Source of the DNA: Bacillota bacterium
Lineage (GTDB): Bacteria; Bacillota; Clostridia; DSM-8532
DNA length: 7,590 bases
NCBI GenBank assembly: GCA_023426765.1
Contig: JAEZBW010000733.1
Span: forward strand, 1 to 7,590
Direction: 5' to 3'
Positions 1-6,115 of the stretch are shown piece after piece (position 1 is the first letter of the stretch; every line of letters begins with the position of its first letter). Made by a program: the position numbers and the translations under genes. The notes under the pieces were generated by a model. The model was not told the DNA's origin and made no database searches. It was given only the letters and a program-made list of their open reading frames with translations.

Positions 1-84
1 AAATGTAACACCATACAGGATCGCGATAAAAACGCAGCCATCAATATCAAAATTGAGGGTTGTCGTATACTCGGGATAACATAA
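1..84 (+). CDS. tnpB: TnpB (IS200/IS605-family RNA-guided nuclease), C-terminal fragment
   Basis: Frame 1 is open from the window edge to a TAA at 82-84 and gives 27 residues. They include KCNTIQDRDKNAAINI, matching the end of TnpB/OrfB proteins: the last zinc-finger cysteine followed by the RuvC-III motif (DRDxNAAxNI), whose first Asp is a catalytic metal ligand. The usual His before DRD is Gln here. In the family, TnpB is an RNA-guided DNA endonuclease that helps retain the transposon. Only the last part is visible, so it cannot be said whether the gene is intact. The structured right end that follows directly supports the assignment. Confidence 0.85.
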   Translation, partial: KCNTIQDRDKNAAINIKIEGCRILGIT

Positions 85-184
85 AATATCAAGAACCATT
101 GGACGAATGGGGATAGCAATTATATCGACGTTAGCCGATACGTCCCAAGAAGCCCCCACCTCTTAGGTGGTGGGAGTACGTCAC
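1..184 (+). mobile_element. Right end of an IS200/IS605-family insertion sequence
   Basis: The tnpB end is followed by about 100 non-coding bases. These finish in a strong hairpin (153-174: CCC-CCACCT, loop CTT, AGGTGG, bulged T, GGG) and the tail AGTACGTCAC. Subterminal imperfect hairpins near the cleavage site are the TnpA recognition structures of this family, which has no terminal inverted repeats. The right boundary is placed at about 184, after GTCAC, by inference. The left end, any tnpA gene and the target motif lie outside the window. Confidence 0.7.
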
Positions 185-204
185 AAAATATACAGGCGTG
201 TCTA
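85..204 (+). ncRNA. Probable omega RNA (right-end RNA) of TnpB with its guide
   Basis: Right ends of tnpB elements are transcribed into the RNA that TnpB binds, and the flanking DNA supplies the guide. Three hairpins are visible after the tnpB stop: 96-110 (CCATT/AATGG), 127-144 (GACGT/ACGTC) and 153-174 (GC-rich, bulged). If the element ends at 184, the guide would be 185-204, beginning AAAATATACAGG. The 5' boundary is unknown because these RNAs usually start inside tnpB. The RNA is inferred from family knowledge and structure; no promoter was identified. Confidence 0.5.
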
Positions 205-262
205 TCAGCGAATATAAGAATGCACCTTCACTGATCAATAACAGTACAGAATAATCCATCTG

Positions 263-306
263 GGTAACAGGATGGAGAAGAGGCATCCTCATAAAACCCT
301 GTTACC
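263..306. repeat. 9-bp inverted repeat over the 3' end of the minus-strand gene
   Basis: GGTAACAGG (263-271) and CCTGTTACC (298-306) are perfect complements flanking a 26-base loop. The loop holds a small nested hairpin, GAGG-CAT-CCTC (280-290). The structure covers the stop codon at 289-291. On the minus strand it is followed by a mixed AT stretch, not a clean U-run, so it would be a poor intrinsic terminator. It may still stabilise a transcript end. Confidence 0.35.
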
Positions 307-795
307 GCAGTTTCTGCAGAACTTTGGTCTTAAAGGAGCAGCAGGTTTAGGCGGCACAGGGGGAATGCCGTGTTCATGGGCAACAGTAATTTTTGTTTCT
401 TTTAATACTTCCGGTTCGATGAAGCGTTCTGTTTCCAATTCTCCATTGACCATATCCAGCAACGTTTCAGCATCGCCCCAATCATCGTCATCACGCCAGC
501 AAATCCAGGCTGCGGCTTTATATTCCGCATCGGCGACGGGAGGGTGTTCCTGACGTTTTATCGAAACAAACTGCAATACTGCTTCCCTGTTTTCGGGCGT
601 GCAGCAGATAGTGATAACATCGCTTGTGTTGCTGCAAACAGTAATCAAACCGTTATCATCTACAGACAAAGATGTTATTTTGTGCCAGAGAATTGCGCTG
701 CGATCCAGATGAGCCATGCGATAATCCGTGCCTGCAACAGCCTTATAGCCTACACGAAAACCGGTAATAGCGGTCAGCGGCGCTTTTTTTGGCAT
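289..795 (-). CDS. Hypothetical protein with a possible PH-like N-terminal domain and a C-terminal CxxC zinc-knuckle
   Basis: This is an unrecognised 168-residue protein. The start at 795 is chosen over upstream in-frame Met codons (up to 834) because AGGAGAG lies 8 bases before it. Residues about 12-80 alternate hydrophobic and polar residues (ILWHKITSLSV, LITVCSN, VITICC, then a helix-like ENREAVLQFV), which resembles a bacterial PH-like beta domain; this is a fold guess only. Residues 100-140 are acidic. A Pro-rich linker (144-157) leads to KFCRNCGNRVL at the very end, half of a zinc ribbon (C160 and C163 only). There is no signal peptide or membrane segment, so it is probably cytoplasmic. 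A promoter-like site lies 113 bases upstream and it appears monocistronic. The IS right end sits about 100 bases beyond its stop. That the gene is real is likely; its function is unknown. Confidence 0.7.
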   Translation of the reverse strand: MPKKAPLTAITGFRVGYKAVAGTDYRMAHLDRSAILWHKITSLSVDDNGLITVCSNTSDVITICCTPENREAVLQFVSIKRQEHPPVADAEYKAAAWICWRDDDDWGDAETLLDMVNGELETERFIEPEVLKETKITVAHEHGIPPVPPKPAAPLRPKFCRNCGNRVL

Positions 796-907
796 GCGCT
801 GTTCTCTCCTCATAAAAATACCCATGTCGTTCACAAGCTTCCTGGTGGGATATCCATCTGTCCTGATTTATGTTACCACCAAGAAACCTGCCGTATCTTT
901 ACTATTT

Positions 908-936
908 ATCATAACAATGGAAGCGATCGCTTGCAA
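908..936 (-). promoter_or_regulatory. Sigma-A-type promoter of the 289-795 gene, with a 12-bp palindrome
   Basis: Read on the minus strand, TTGCAA (936-931) is separated by exactly 17 bases from TATGAT (913-908). Predicted transcription starts near 901, giving a leader of about 105 bases. The spacer and part of the -35 box contain the perfect palindrome AAGCGATCGCTT (921-932), placed where a repressor could block RNA polymerase. The operator role is inference. Confidence 0.5.
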
Positions 937-960
937 TCGCAGCACACTGTTACTGCAACG

Positions 961-986
961 GCAGGTTTTGTTTTAGCAGAACCTGC
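961..986. repeat. 7-bp inverted repeat downstream of the ABC-F gene
   Basis: GCAGGTT (961-967) pairs with AACCTGC (980-986) across a 12-base loop, in the 284-base gap between the ABC-F stop and the next minus-strand start. No U-run follows on the minus strand, so I do not call it a terminator. I see no convincing intrinsic terminator for the ABC-F gene in this gap. Confidence 0.25.
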
Positions 987-1079
987 ACACCACAGCAAGG
1001 TTTTCACCCATATTTGTTGTTTAGAGCAGCATTGTGTATTAACACTCATTTTTTATCGGAGAAACAGGTCCCTGCCGGT

Positions 1080-2975
1080 TCATTGAGAGTTTCGGATATA
1101 CACCTGATAATGCTGTTCAATCTCCCGAAGGATCCGGTCATACTCCACGTACGCTTCAGGCGGTGTTTCCGCACCAAAGGACTCCTCCAGTTCTCGCTTC
1201 CTTCTCTCCAGATCAGCGACGGTTTTCTCAATTTCCCTCACATCGGGTTTTGGTGGTTCAGCTTCTTTTTTAACAGTTTCTCTGGTTTTCCTGGATGCTT
1301 CCTGCTTTTTTATCTCTTGCTGCGTTTCCAGGGCTGTGCTTTTCACCCGCCGATAATCCTCATAATTCCCTTCATAGAGTTCCATGGTTCGGTTTGAAAA
1401 CTCAAAGATCCTGTTCACGCAGCGGGTCAGGAAATAACGATCATGGGATATGGCGATCACGGTACCCTTAAACTTCAGCAAAGCAGCTTCCAGGGCGTCC
1501 CGGGCGGCCATATCCAGATGGTTTGTGGGTTCGTCCATGATTAAACAGTCGGGTTGCTCCAGCATTAAGCATCCCATATACAAACGGACTCTTTCTCCGC
1601 CGCTTAATACTTCAATCCGCTTGTCTATCTCATCACCGTAGAATTGGAAACCGGCCAGGTAGTTCCTGGCATCTTCCAAAGGCATTTCTTTTGCGTTCAA
1701 CAGTTCTTCCAATACCGTCAGGCTTTCGTCGGCGAAATCAATCTCCTGTCCAAGGTAACCATACCGTACCCACTCGCCAAGACGGGCATATCCTCCGTAT
1801 TCACTGTCATTCCCAAGCAGGATGTTAATCAGGGTTGTCTTACCGCACCCGTTTGGCCCGATGATTCCCACCTTTTCACCACCCAGTATTTTAAAGCTGA
1901 CATTCCGGAACAGGATATGATCCCCGAAGCTTTTTGAGAAGTTCGCGGCTTCGGCAATTTGCGCACTTAAGTGCCTGGCATTGTCAAAACGGATGGCCGG
2001 GCCGGACTTATGGTAAAGGTGATTTTGCTGCCGCATTTCCTTTACATTGACAGAAAGCTCTTTTTTCAGTCGTTCCACAGATTTCAGCCTGCTTTTCCAC
2101 GCACTTATTTTGCGATCACCCTTCAGCTTTTCGGCGATGGAGGCCTCTCGACGGATTTCCTGCCGCAGCCGGAACTCTTCCTTTTTTGCAAACTCCGTCA
2201 TTCGTGCTTTTTGCTCGGCAAAGGTAGTATAGTTGCCGCTCCTTTCGGTCACGGTTCCGTTTACCAACTCAGCCACGCGCGTGGCTACCTGGTCCAGAAA
2301 ATAGCGATCGTGGGAAACGATCAGAACGCCGCCGGAGAACTTTTTCAGAAAGCTTTCCAGCCATTCGGTTGCAGAGATATCCAGGTGGTTTGTCGGTTCA
2401 TCCAGAATCAGCAAATCCGGTTCATCCAGTAAAATGCGGGCGAACACCGCGCGCATCTTCTCACCGCCGCTTAATTGCTCCACCGGCAGTGTCAGCGTCT
2501 CTTCCTTTAGTCCCAGGCCCAGCAGCATCGCTTTAATTTTGGACTCTATCGTATAACCATCCATGCTTTCATAACGTTGAAGGGTTTTGTCATACTCCCT
2601 GACGATCTGCTGGTATGCATCAGGGTTATTCATCCGTTCAGGGCTGGACATTTCGGCTTCAAGCCTGCGGATTTTCTGTTCCAGGCGGCTGATCTCCTCA
2701 TGATACAGGGCTGTTTCACGAAATATCCTTCCTTCGGGATCCATATCCTTCAGGTTCTGCGAAAGGTAACCCACTTTAGTTCCCCTTGCAGTGGATATAC
2801 TGCCGCTGTCACAGGTTTCAAACCCGCCAATAATCCGAAGCAGGGTAGTTTTTCCGGCTCCATTGGGGCCTATCAGTGCAACCCGCTCTCCTCTTTCAAC
2901 ACGCAGGCTCACCCCATTTAAAACATTTTGATTACGATATTCTTTTGTGATATTGTGTAAAACCAATAAGCTCAT
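1080..2975 (-). CDS. ABC-F family ATP-binding protein (ribosome-associated, YdiF-like)
   Basis: This is a 631-residue soluble twin-ATPase with no transmembrane segments. ABC-F proteins bind the ribosomal E site, act on stalled or antibiotic-bound ribosomes, and some confer resistance to 50S-targeting drugs. ATPase 1 has Walker A GPNGAGKTT (36-44), signature LSGGE (168-172), Walker B with LDEPTNHLD (191-199) and H-loop SHD (221-223). A charged helical arm lies at about 92-135. The inter-domain P-site-tRNA-interacting linker spans about 240-335 and is rich in Lys/Arg. ATPase 2 has GPNGCGKTT (373-381), LSGGE (457-461), MDEPTNHLD (480-488) and SHD (510-512). A C-terminal coiled coil (about 575-620) completes the fold, and all catalytic residues are present. 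The ATG at 2975 has GGAGGAG 6 bases upstream and starts the typical N terminus; the extension to 3062 overlaps the leader and is not family-like. The subfamily is unresolved: a housekeeping factor or a resistance protein. The upstream attenuator suggests inducible expression. Confidence 0.93.
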   Translation of the reverse strand: MSLLVLHNITKEYRNQNVLNGVSLRVERGERVALIGPNGAGKTTLLRIIGGFETCDSGSISTARGTKVGYLSQNLKDMDPEGRIFRETALYHEEISRLEQKIRRLEAEMSSPERMNNPDAYQQIVREYDKTLQRYESMDGYTIESKIKAMLLGLGLKEETLTLPVEQLSGGEKMRAVFARILLDEPDLLILDEPTNHLDISATEWLESFLKKFSGGVLIVSHDRYFLDQVATRVAELVNGTVTERSGNYTTFAEQKARMTEFAKKEEFRLRQEIRREASIAEKLKGDRKISAWKSRLKSVERLKKELSVNVKEMRQQNHLYHKSGPAIRFDNARHLSAQIAEAANFSKSFGDHILFRNVSFKILGGEKVGIIGPNGCGKTTLINILLGNDSEYGGYARLGEWVRYGYLGQEIDFADESLTVLEELLNAKEMPLEDARNYLAGFQFYGDEIDKRIEVLSGGERVRLYMGCLMLEQPDCLIMDEPTNHLDMAARDALEAALLKFKGTVIAISHDRYFLTRCVNRIFEFSNRTMELYEGNYEDYRRVKSTALETQQEIKKQEASRKTRETVKKEAEPPKPDVREIEKTVADLERRKRELEESFGAETPPEAYVEYDRILREIEQHYQVYIRNSQ

Positions 2976-3091
2976 TGTTTTCTCCTCCATCCGGCAAATC
3001 CTGTATGCCGGCCTATATATCCCCCGGTATGTATCCGCAGCCAGGGGATTCTTCATATCCATTCAGATTTAAACTTCATTCCAATGTTCAT

Positions 3092-3120
3092 AAAAAAAGC
3101 TGCGAACATGCTCCGCAGCT
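3092..3120 (-). terminator. Intrinsic terminator in the ABC-F leader (attenuator 3:4 hairpin)
   Basis: On the minus strand AGCTGCG (3120-3114), a 9-base loop and CGCAGCT (3104-3098) form a 7-bp stem. It merges into a run of seven T (3098-3092). It stands about 117 bases before the ABC-F start, so it would terminate leader transcripts prematurely rather than end an upstream gene. Confidence 0.75.
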
Positions 3121-3192
3121 ACTGAACTTCAGTTCATTTTATTGAACGATACCAACAATAAAAGCTGCGGCATTCATACATATCCGCAGCTT
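3092..3192 (-). promoter_or_regulatory. Transcription attenuator with alternative anti-terminator, controlling the ABC-F gene
   Basis: There are four segments in transcript order: 1, AAGCTGCGG (3192-3184); 2, CCGCAGCTT (3170-3162); 3, AGCTGCGG (3120-3113); 4, CGCAGCT (3104-3098) followed by T7. Segment 1 pairs with 2 over 9 bp and 3 with 4 as the terminator. Segment 2 can instead pair with 3 over 8 bp, which removes the terminator. Segments 1 and 3 are near copies, as are 2 and 4. A small hairpin (TGAACT/AGTTCA, 3123-3136) fills the 2-3 loop. This is the standard architecture for leader-peptide attenuation of drug-inducible ABC-F and Erm genes. A ribosome held over segment 1 would free segment 2 to form the anti-terminator. 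The inducer is unknown. Confidence 0.65.
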
Positions 3193-3226
3193 AACGCTTC
3201 TTAACAGTACGCACATGTTTAAACAT
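3191..3226 (-). CDS. Candidate leader peptide of the ABC-F attenuator (11 residues)
   Basis: ATG at 3226 opens an 11-codon frame, MFKHVRTVKKR, with its TAA at 3193-3191. The last two bases of the stop are the first two of attenuator segment 1. A ribosome paused on the final codons would therefore mask segment 1 and favour the anti-terminator. The terminal KKR fits the R/K-X-R/K pattern seen in some macrolide-arrest peptides, which is suggestive only. Against it, no clear Shine-Dalgarno precedes the ATG. The ATG also lies in a 14-bp palindrome (3213-3226). A second frame from 3214 (MCVLLRSV...) runs through segments 1 and 2 and is a competing candidate. Confidence 0.4.
   Translation of the reverse strand: MFKHVRTVKKR
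3213..3226. repeat. 14-bp perfect palindrome CATGTTTAAACATG
   Basis: This is a perfect palindrome across the start of the candidate leader peptide, next to tandem ACAGCT units on the minus strand (3240-3229). It could be an operator or an RNA hairpin hiding the leader start. No family assignment can be made. Confidence 0.4.
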
Positions 3227-3294
3227 GCAGCTGTAGCTGTTTGCAAAAACCAACAACCGATAAACAGTTTTTCTGTTTCAATGCCGGAAATCAT

Positions 3295-3555
3295 TCAAAG
3301 GGATAAGAAGAAATAAGCATAAACCCTTCTTTGGGCAGCAAAACCCGCGTCAGGACATACTTGATCATACTGTGACAATAACAAACCGTTCACAGCAAAT
3401 TCTACCCTTTTTAACTCATTCCCGGCATCGGTTACTTGGACTTTTTCGGCTCCGGACAATGCATCACCGATCTTATGCACTTTGATCCACGACCAAACGG
3501 TCACTGTCAGGAGCGCAGGCCACAGCACCCTGCCGGTACAACGGATGAACACCAT
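3295..3555 (-). CDS. Possible small membrane-anchored protein, unrecognised
   Basis: The 86-residue frame begins MVFIRCTGRV. It has a hydrophobic segment at about residues 10-24 (LWPALLTVTVWSWIK), then a mostly polar region (KIGDALSGAEKVQVTDAGNELKR begins near residue 28). This suggests an N-terminal anchor with the remainder outside the membrane. GGGAGAG lies 12 bases before this ATG and a near-consensus promoter lies just upstream. The better-spaced ATG at 3560 (7 bases from the SD) leads into another frame that stops after 17 codons. The gene may therefore be frameshifted near its start. The C-terminal 20 residues look less protein-like. I do not recognise the family. Transcription would continue into the ABC-F leader. 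Confidence 0.35.
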   Translation of the reverse strand: MVFIRCTGRVLWPALLTVTVWSWIKVHKIGDALSGAEKVQVTDAGNELKRVEFAVNGLLLSQYDQVCPDAGFAAQRRVYAYFFLSL

Positions 3556-3601
3556 TTCATGGTTTATCTCTCCCTGTACTGGCGATAATGATATCGCTTT
3601 T

Positions 3602-3630
3602 ATTATAGTATCCCGGCCAGGAAAAATCAA
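3602..3630 (-). promoter_or_regulatory. Strong sigma-A-type promoter, probably for the small ORF and the ABC-F leader
   Basis: On the minus strand TTGATT (3630-3625), a 17-base spacer and a perfect TATAAT (3607-3602) form a near-consensus promoter. Predicted start is near 3595. It is the best promoter I see upstream of the ABC-F attenuator, nothing terminator-like lies between them, and it points away from the plus-strand Memo-AMMECR1 gene. Confidence 0.6.
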
Positions 3631-3656
3631 TGTAAAGATCAATTCAGATGGATTTG

Positions 3657-3665
3657 TGGTACAAT
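3657..3665 (+). promoter_or_regulatory. Possible extended -10 promoter for the Memo-AMMECR1/radical SAM operon
   Basis: TGGTACAAT is an extended -10 element (TG, one base, then TACAAT, 5 of 6 to consensus) about 190 bases before the operon start. No good -35 box is present at normal spacing. It would make this intergenic region divergent with the promoter at 3602-3630. Confidence 0.25.
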
Positions 3666-3851
3666 TGGAGTAACTGGAAAAAGTTTGGTCCATTGATGAA
3701 GCTGAAAAAAAGAACATTGTGGCTGAAATGAAAAGTATTTAAAGGGGAAAACTGTGGGTGCAGCTGCTGGAATCCATTCTTAAAGGTGACAAGCATTGCA
3801 GGCTGCTTGTTGAATTGTTGAACTAAAGCTGTCTAACAGGGAGGGATAAAA

Positions 3852-5237
3852 ATGTCCATTGCCGGAGCATTTATTGTACCGCATCCTCCAATTATTCTGC
3901 CCCAGGTTGGGCACGGAGAGGAGGAAAAAATCCGGAAAACCATTGATGCTTATGAGAAGGTTGCCAGAAGAATCGCTGCTTTGAAGCCCGAAGTCATTAT
4001 TCTCACCTCTCCGCATACAACCCTCTACGCGGATTATTTTCATATTTCTCCCGGAAAGGGAGCAAAGGGTGATTTACGCAAATTTGGAGCCTCCGGTTTT
4101 TCTGTTGAAGTTGAATACGATAGCGAACTGGTGCAGGCGATCTCCGAAGAAGCCGAAAATGCAGGCATTCATGCCGGAACCATGGGTGAGCGTGAAAAGG
4201 TGCTGGATCATGGCACGCTGATCCCGTTATATTTTATCAATCAATTTTATAAGGACTACAGGCTGATCCGCATTGGTCTTTCAGGGTTAAATCCCCTGGA
4301 GCATTATCGTTTTGGCACCTTGATTGCAAGGGTGGTTGAACGCCTGGGCAGAAAAGCTGTTTTTGTTGCCAGCGGAGATTTGTCCCATAAACTGCTGGAG
4401 GAGGGGCCTTACGGCTTCGTTCCCGATGGCCCCGAGTTCGATATGAAGGTGACAGAAGCCATGGAAAAAGCCGATTTTTTGGCCTTTTTAAGCTTTCAGC
4501 AATCCTTCTGCGACAGTGCCGCCGAGTGCGGGCTGCGCTCCTTTATTATTATGGCGGGGGCTCTGGATGGAAAAGCGGTGATGCCGGAGCTTTTGTCCTA
4601 CGAGGGAACCTTCGGAGTGGGCTATGGTGTTGCCTCTTTTGAGGTTACCGGGGAGGATCCGAACCGAAAATTCGATGAAATTTTTATCAGCAGGGAACAG
4701 GAAAGGCTTAGCGGGATCAAATCAAAAGAAGACGCTTATGTCAAGCTGGCAAGGCTGTCCCTTGAAACCTTTGTGAAAACAGGAGAAATGGCTGCTCTGC
4801 CCGACAATTTACCCAATGAGATGCTAACCCGCCGGGCAGGTGTTTTTGTCTCGTTGAAAAAGCATGGACATTTAAGGGGTTGTATTGGTACAATCAGCCC
4901 TGTTACAAAAAGCATTGCGCAGGAAATACTGCGTAACGCGGTAAGCGCCGGAACCGAAGATCCCAGGTTTCCGGAGGTTACAAAGTCAGAACTTCCAGAA
5001 CTGGTTTACAGTGTAGATGTCCTCTCAGAGGCGGAACCCATCCAGTCCATGGATGAATTGGATGTGAAAAGATATGGTGTCATCGTAACCAATGGACACA
5101 GGCGGGGTCTGCTGCTTCCAAACCTGGAGACAATCGACACTCCCCGGCAGCAGGTTGAAATCGCTCTGGAGAAGGCAGGCATCCGTCCGGGTCAGCCGTA
5201 CTCGATGGAAAGGTTTGAGGTGGTGCGTCACAAATGA
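3852..5237 (+). CDS. AmmeMemoRadiSam system protein: LigB/Memo-like domain fused to AMMECR1 domain
   Basis: This is a 461-residue two-domain protein. Residues 1-265 form a LigB-type class III extradiol dioxygenase/Memo-like domain. Candidate metal or active-site residues are H11 in VPHPPI, H55 in TSPHTT, H120 in LDHGTLIPL and H179 in SGDLSHK. Residues about 283-461 are an AMMECR1 domain with the hallmark LRGCIGT (341-347, C344) and the SAGTEDPRFP block (365-374). GGGAGGG lies 6 bases before the ATG. The stop overlaps the radical SAM start (ATGA), so the two are translationally coupled. In many genomes Memo, AMMECR1 and a radical SAM enzyme travel together as the AmmeMemoRadiSam system; here two of the three are one polypeptide. 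The chemistry and substrate are not established. A role in protein or RNA modification is often guessed but not shown. No signal peptide is seen, so it is probably cytoplasmic. Confidence 0.9.
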   Translation: MSIAGAFIVPHPPIILPQVGHGEEEKIRKTIDAYEKVARRIAALKPEVIILTSPHTTLYADYFHISPGKGAKGDLRKFGASGFSVEVEYDSELVQAISEEAENAGIHAGTMGEREKVLDHGTLIPLYFINQFYKDYRLIRIGLSGLNPLEHYRFGTLIARVVERLGRKAVFVASGDLSHKLLEEGPYGFVPDGPEFDMKVTEAMEKADFLAFLSFQQSFCDSAAECGLRSFIIMAGALDGKAVMPELLSYEGTFGVGYGVASFEVTGEDPNRKFDEIFISREQERLSGIKSKEDAYVKLARLSLETFVKTGEMAALPDNLPNEMLTRRAGVFVSLKKHGHLRGCIGTISPVTKSIAQEILRNAVSAGTEDPRFPEVTKSELPELVYSVDVLSEAEPIQSMDELDVKRYGVIVTNGHRRGLLLPNLETIDTPRQQVEIALEKAGIRPGQPYSMERFEVVRHK

Positions 5238-6061
5238 AGGTTGAATGCAGAATCTGCCCGCACCATTGTTCTCTGGAAGAGGGGCAAAGAGGTCTTTGCC
5301 GTGCCCGAATGAACATCTCGGGAACGGTCACCTGCGAAAATTACGGAAGCCTGACCGCTATGGCATTGGATCCGATTGAAAAGAAACCGCTGCACCGTTT
5401 TCGCCCAGGCAGCAATATCCTTTCGGTGGGAAGCTATGGGTGTAACCTGCGCTGCCTGTTTTGCCAGAACAGTGAAATCTCCATGGCCGGCAGGGAAACA
5501 ATTCTTACCGACAAGGTCATGCCTGAGAAGCTTGTGGATTATGCTTTAAAAACCAGAAACAGAGGAAACATTGGCATTGCCTACACCTATAACGAGCCTC
5601 TCGTCAGTTATGAATTTGTGCGGGATTGTGCTGTGCTTGCCAGGGATAATGGACTGATAAATGTTGTAGTCACAAATGGGTATATTTGCAGTGAACCACT
5701 GACAGAGCTGCTGCCTGTCATCGATGCCATGAATATTGATCTGAAGGCATTTACTGAAAGGTTTTATCACAAAATGCGCGGAGATCTGGAAACCGTAAAG
5801 AACTCCATATCTCTGGCATCAAAGGTATGCCATGTGGAGGTCACAACTCTTGTCATCCCTGGAGAGAATGATACGGATGAAGAGATGGAGCAGCTGTCTT
5901 CTTGGCTTGCATCGGTAAACCCCAGGATACCTTATCACATCTCAAGATTTTTCCCAAGGTTTGAAATGCAGGACAGAGGCCCCACTCCGGTGGATACGTT
6001 ATATCGTTTGGCAGACGTGGCAAGCAGACACCTGAGATATGTATATGTGGGGAATGTCTGA
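5234..6061 (+). CDS. amrS: AmmeMemoRadiSam system radical SAM enzyme, possibly shortened at the C terminus
   Basis: The 275-residue protein carries the radical SAM cluster motif CNLRCLFC (C70, C74, C77), which binds a [4Fe-4S] cluster and S-adenosylmethionine. Before it is a Cys-rich N terminus, CRICPHHC...LC (C5, C8, C12, C22), typical of this pyruvate-formate-lyase-activase-like family. Further family blocks are ALDPIEKKPLHRFRPGS (44-60), AYTYNEP (116-122), VVTNGY (145-150), NIDLKAF (167-173) and RFFPRFEM (238-245). The ATG overlaps the previous stop by 4 bases. Longer family members continue past YVYVGNV with a tail holding a CxxC pair; this one stops at GNV, one base before a large palindrome. 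Either it belongs to a naturally short subgroup or its tail was lost. All cluster residues remain. The reaction is unknown. Confidence 0.9.
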   Translation: MKVECRICPHHCSLEEGQRGLCRARMNISGTVTCENYGSLTAMALDPIEKKPLHRFRPGSNILSVGSYGCNLRCLFCQNSEISMAGRETILTDKVMPEKLVDYALKTRNRGNIGIAYTYNEPLVSYEFVRDCAVLARDNGLINVVVTNGYICSEPLTELLPVIDAMNIDLKAFTERFYHKMRGDLETVKNSISLASKVCHVEVTTLVIPGENDTDEEMEQLSSWLASVNPRIPYHISRFFPRFEMQDRGPTPVDTLYRLADVASRHLRYVYVGNV

Positions 6062-6115
6062 GCCATGGGGACAGGTACCTTGGCTCAAATAAGCCAAGGT
6101 ACCTGTCCCCATGGC
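6062..6115. repeat. 54-base palindromic element (24-bp perfect inverted repeat, 6-base loop)
   Basis: Arms 6062-6085 (starting GCCATGGGGACAGG) and 6092-6115 are perfect complements around the loop CAAATA. The element starts on the last two bases of the radical SAM gene's TGA context and ends 21 bases before the next start codon. No U-run follows, so it is not a standard terminator, although such a hairpin could block transcription or protect RNA ends. Size and perfection suggest a REP-like or miniature mobile palindrome. I have an unverified impression that GGGGACAGGTACC palindromes recur in clostridial genomes. Confidence 0.85.

Noticed and set aside
544..1086. Plus-strand open frame of 180 residues
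   Set aside because: It lies antisense to the 289-795 gene and then runs through its promoter region. There is no SD and no family resemblance.
1080..3062. Longer ABC-F reading from 3062 (660 residues)
   Set aside because: The extra 29 residues do not look like the family N terminus and overlap the leader. The ATG at 2975 has a strong SD and begins the conserved sequence.
3141..3294. 51-codon minus-strand frame from 3294 through the attenuator (MISGIETEK...)
   Set aside because: No SD. Its coding through segments 1 and 2 is explained by the RNA structure. It is kept only as the competing leader frame starting at 3214.
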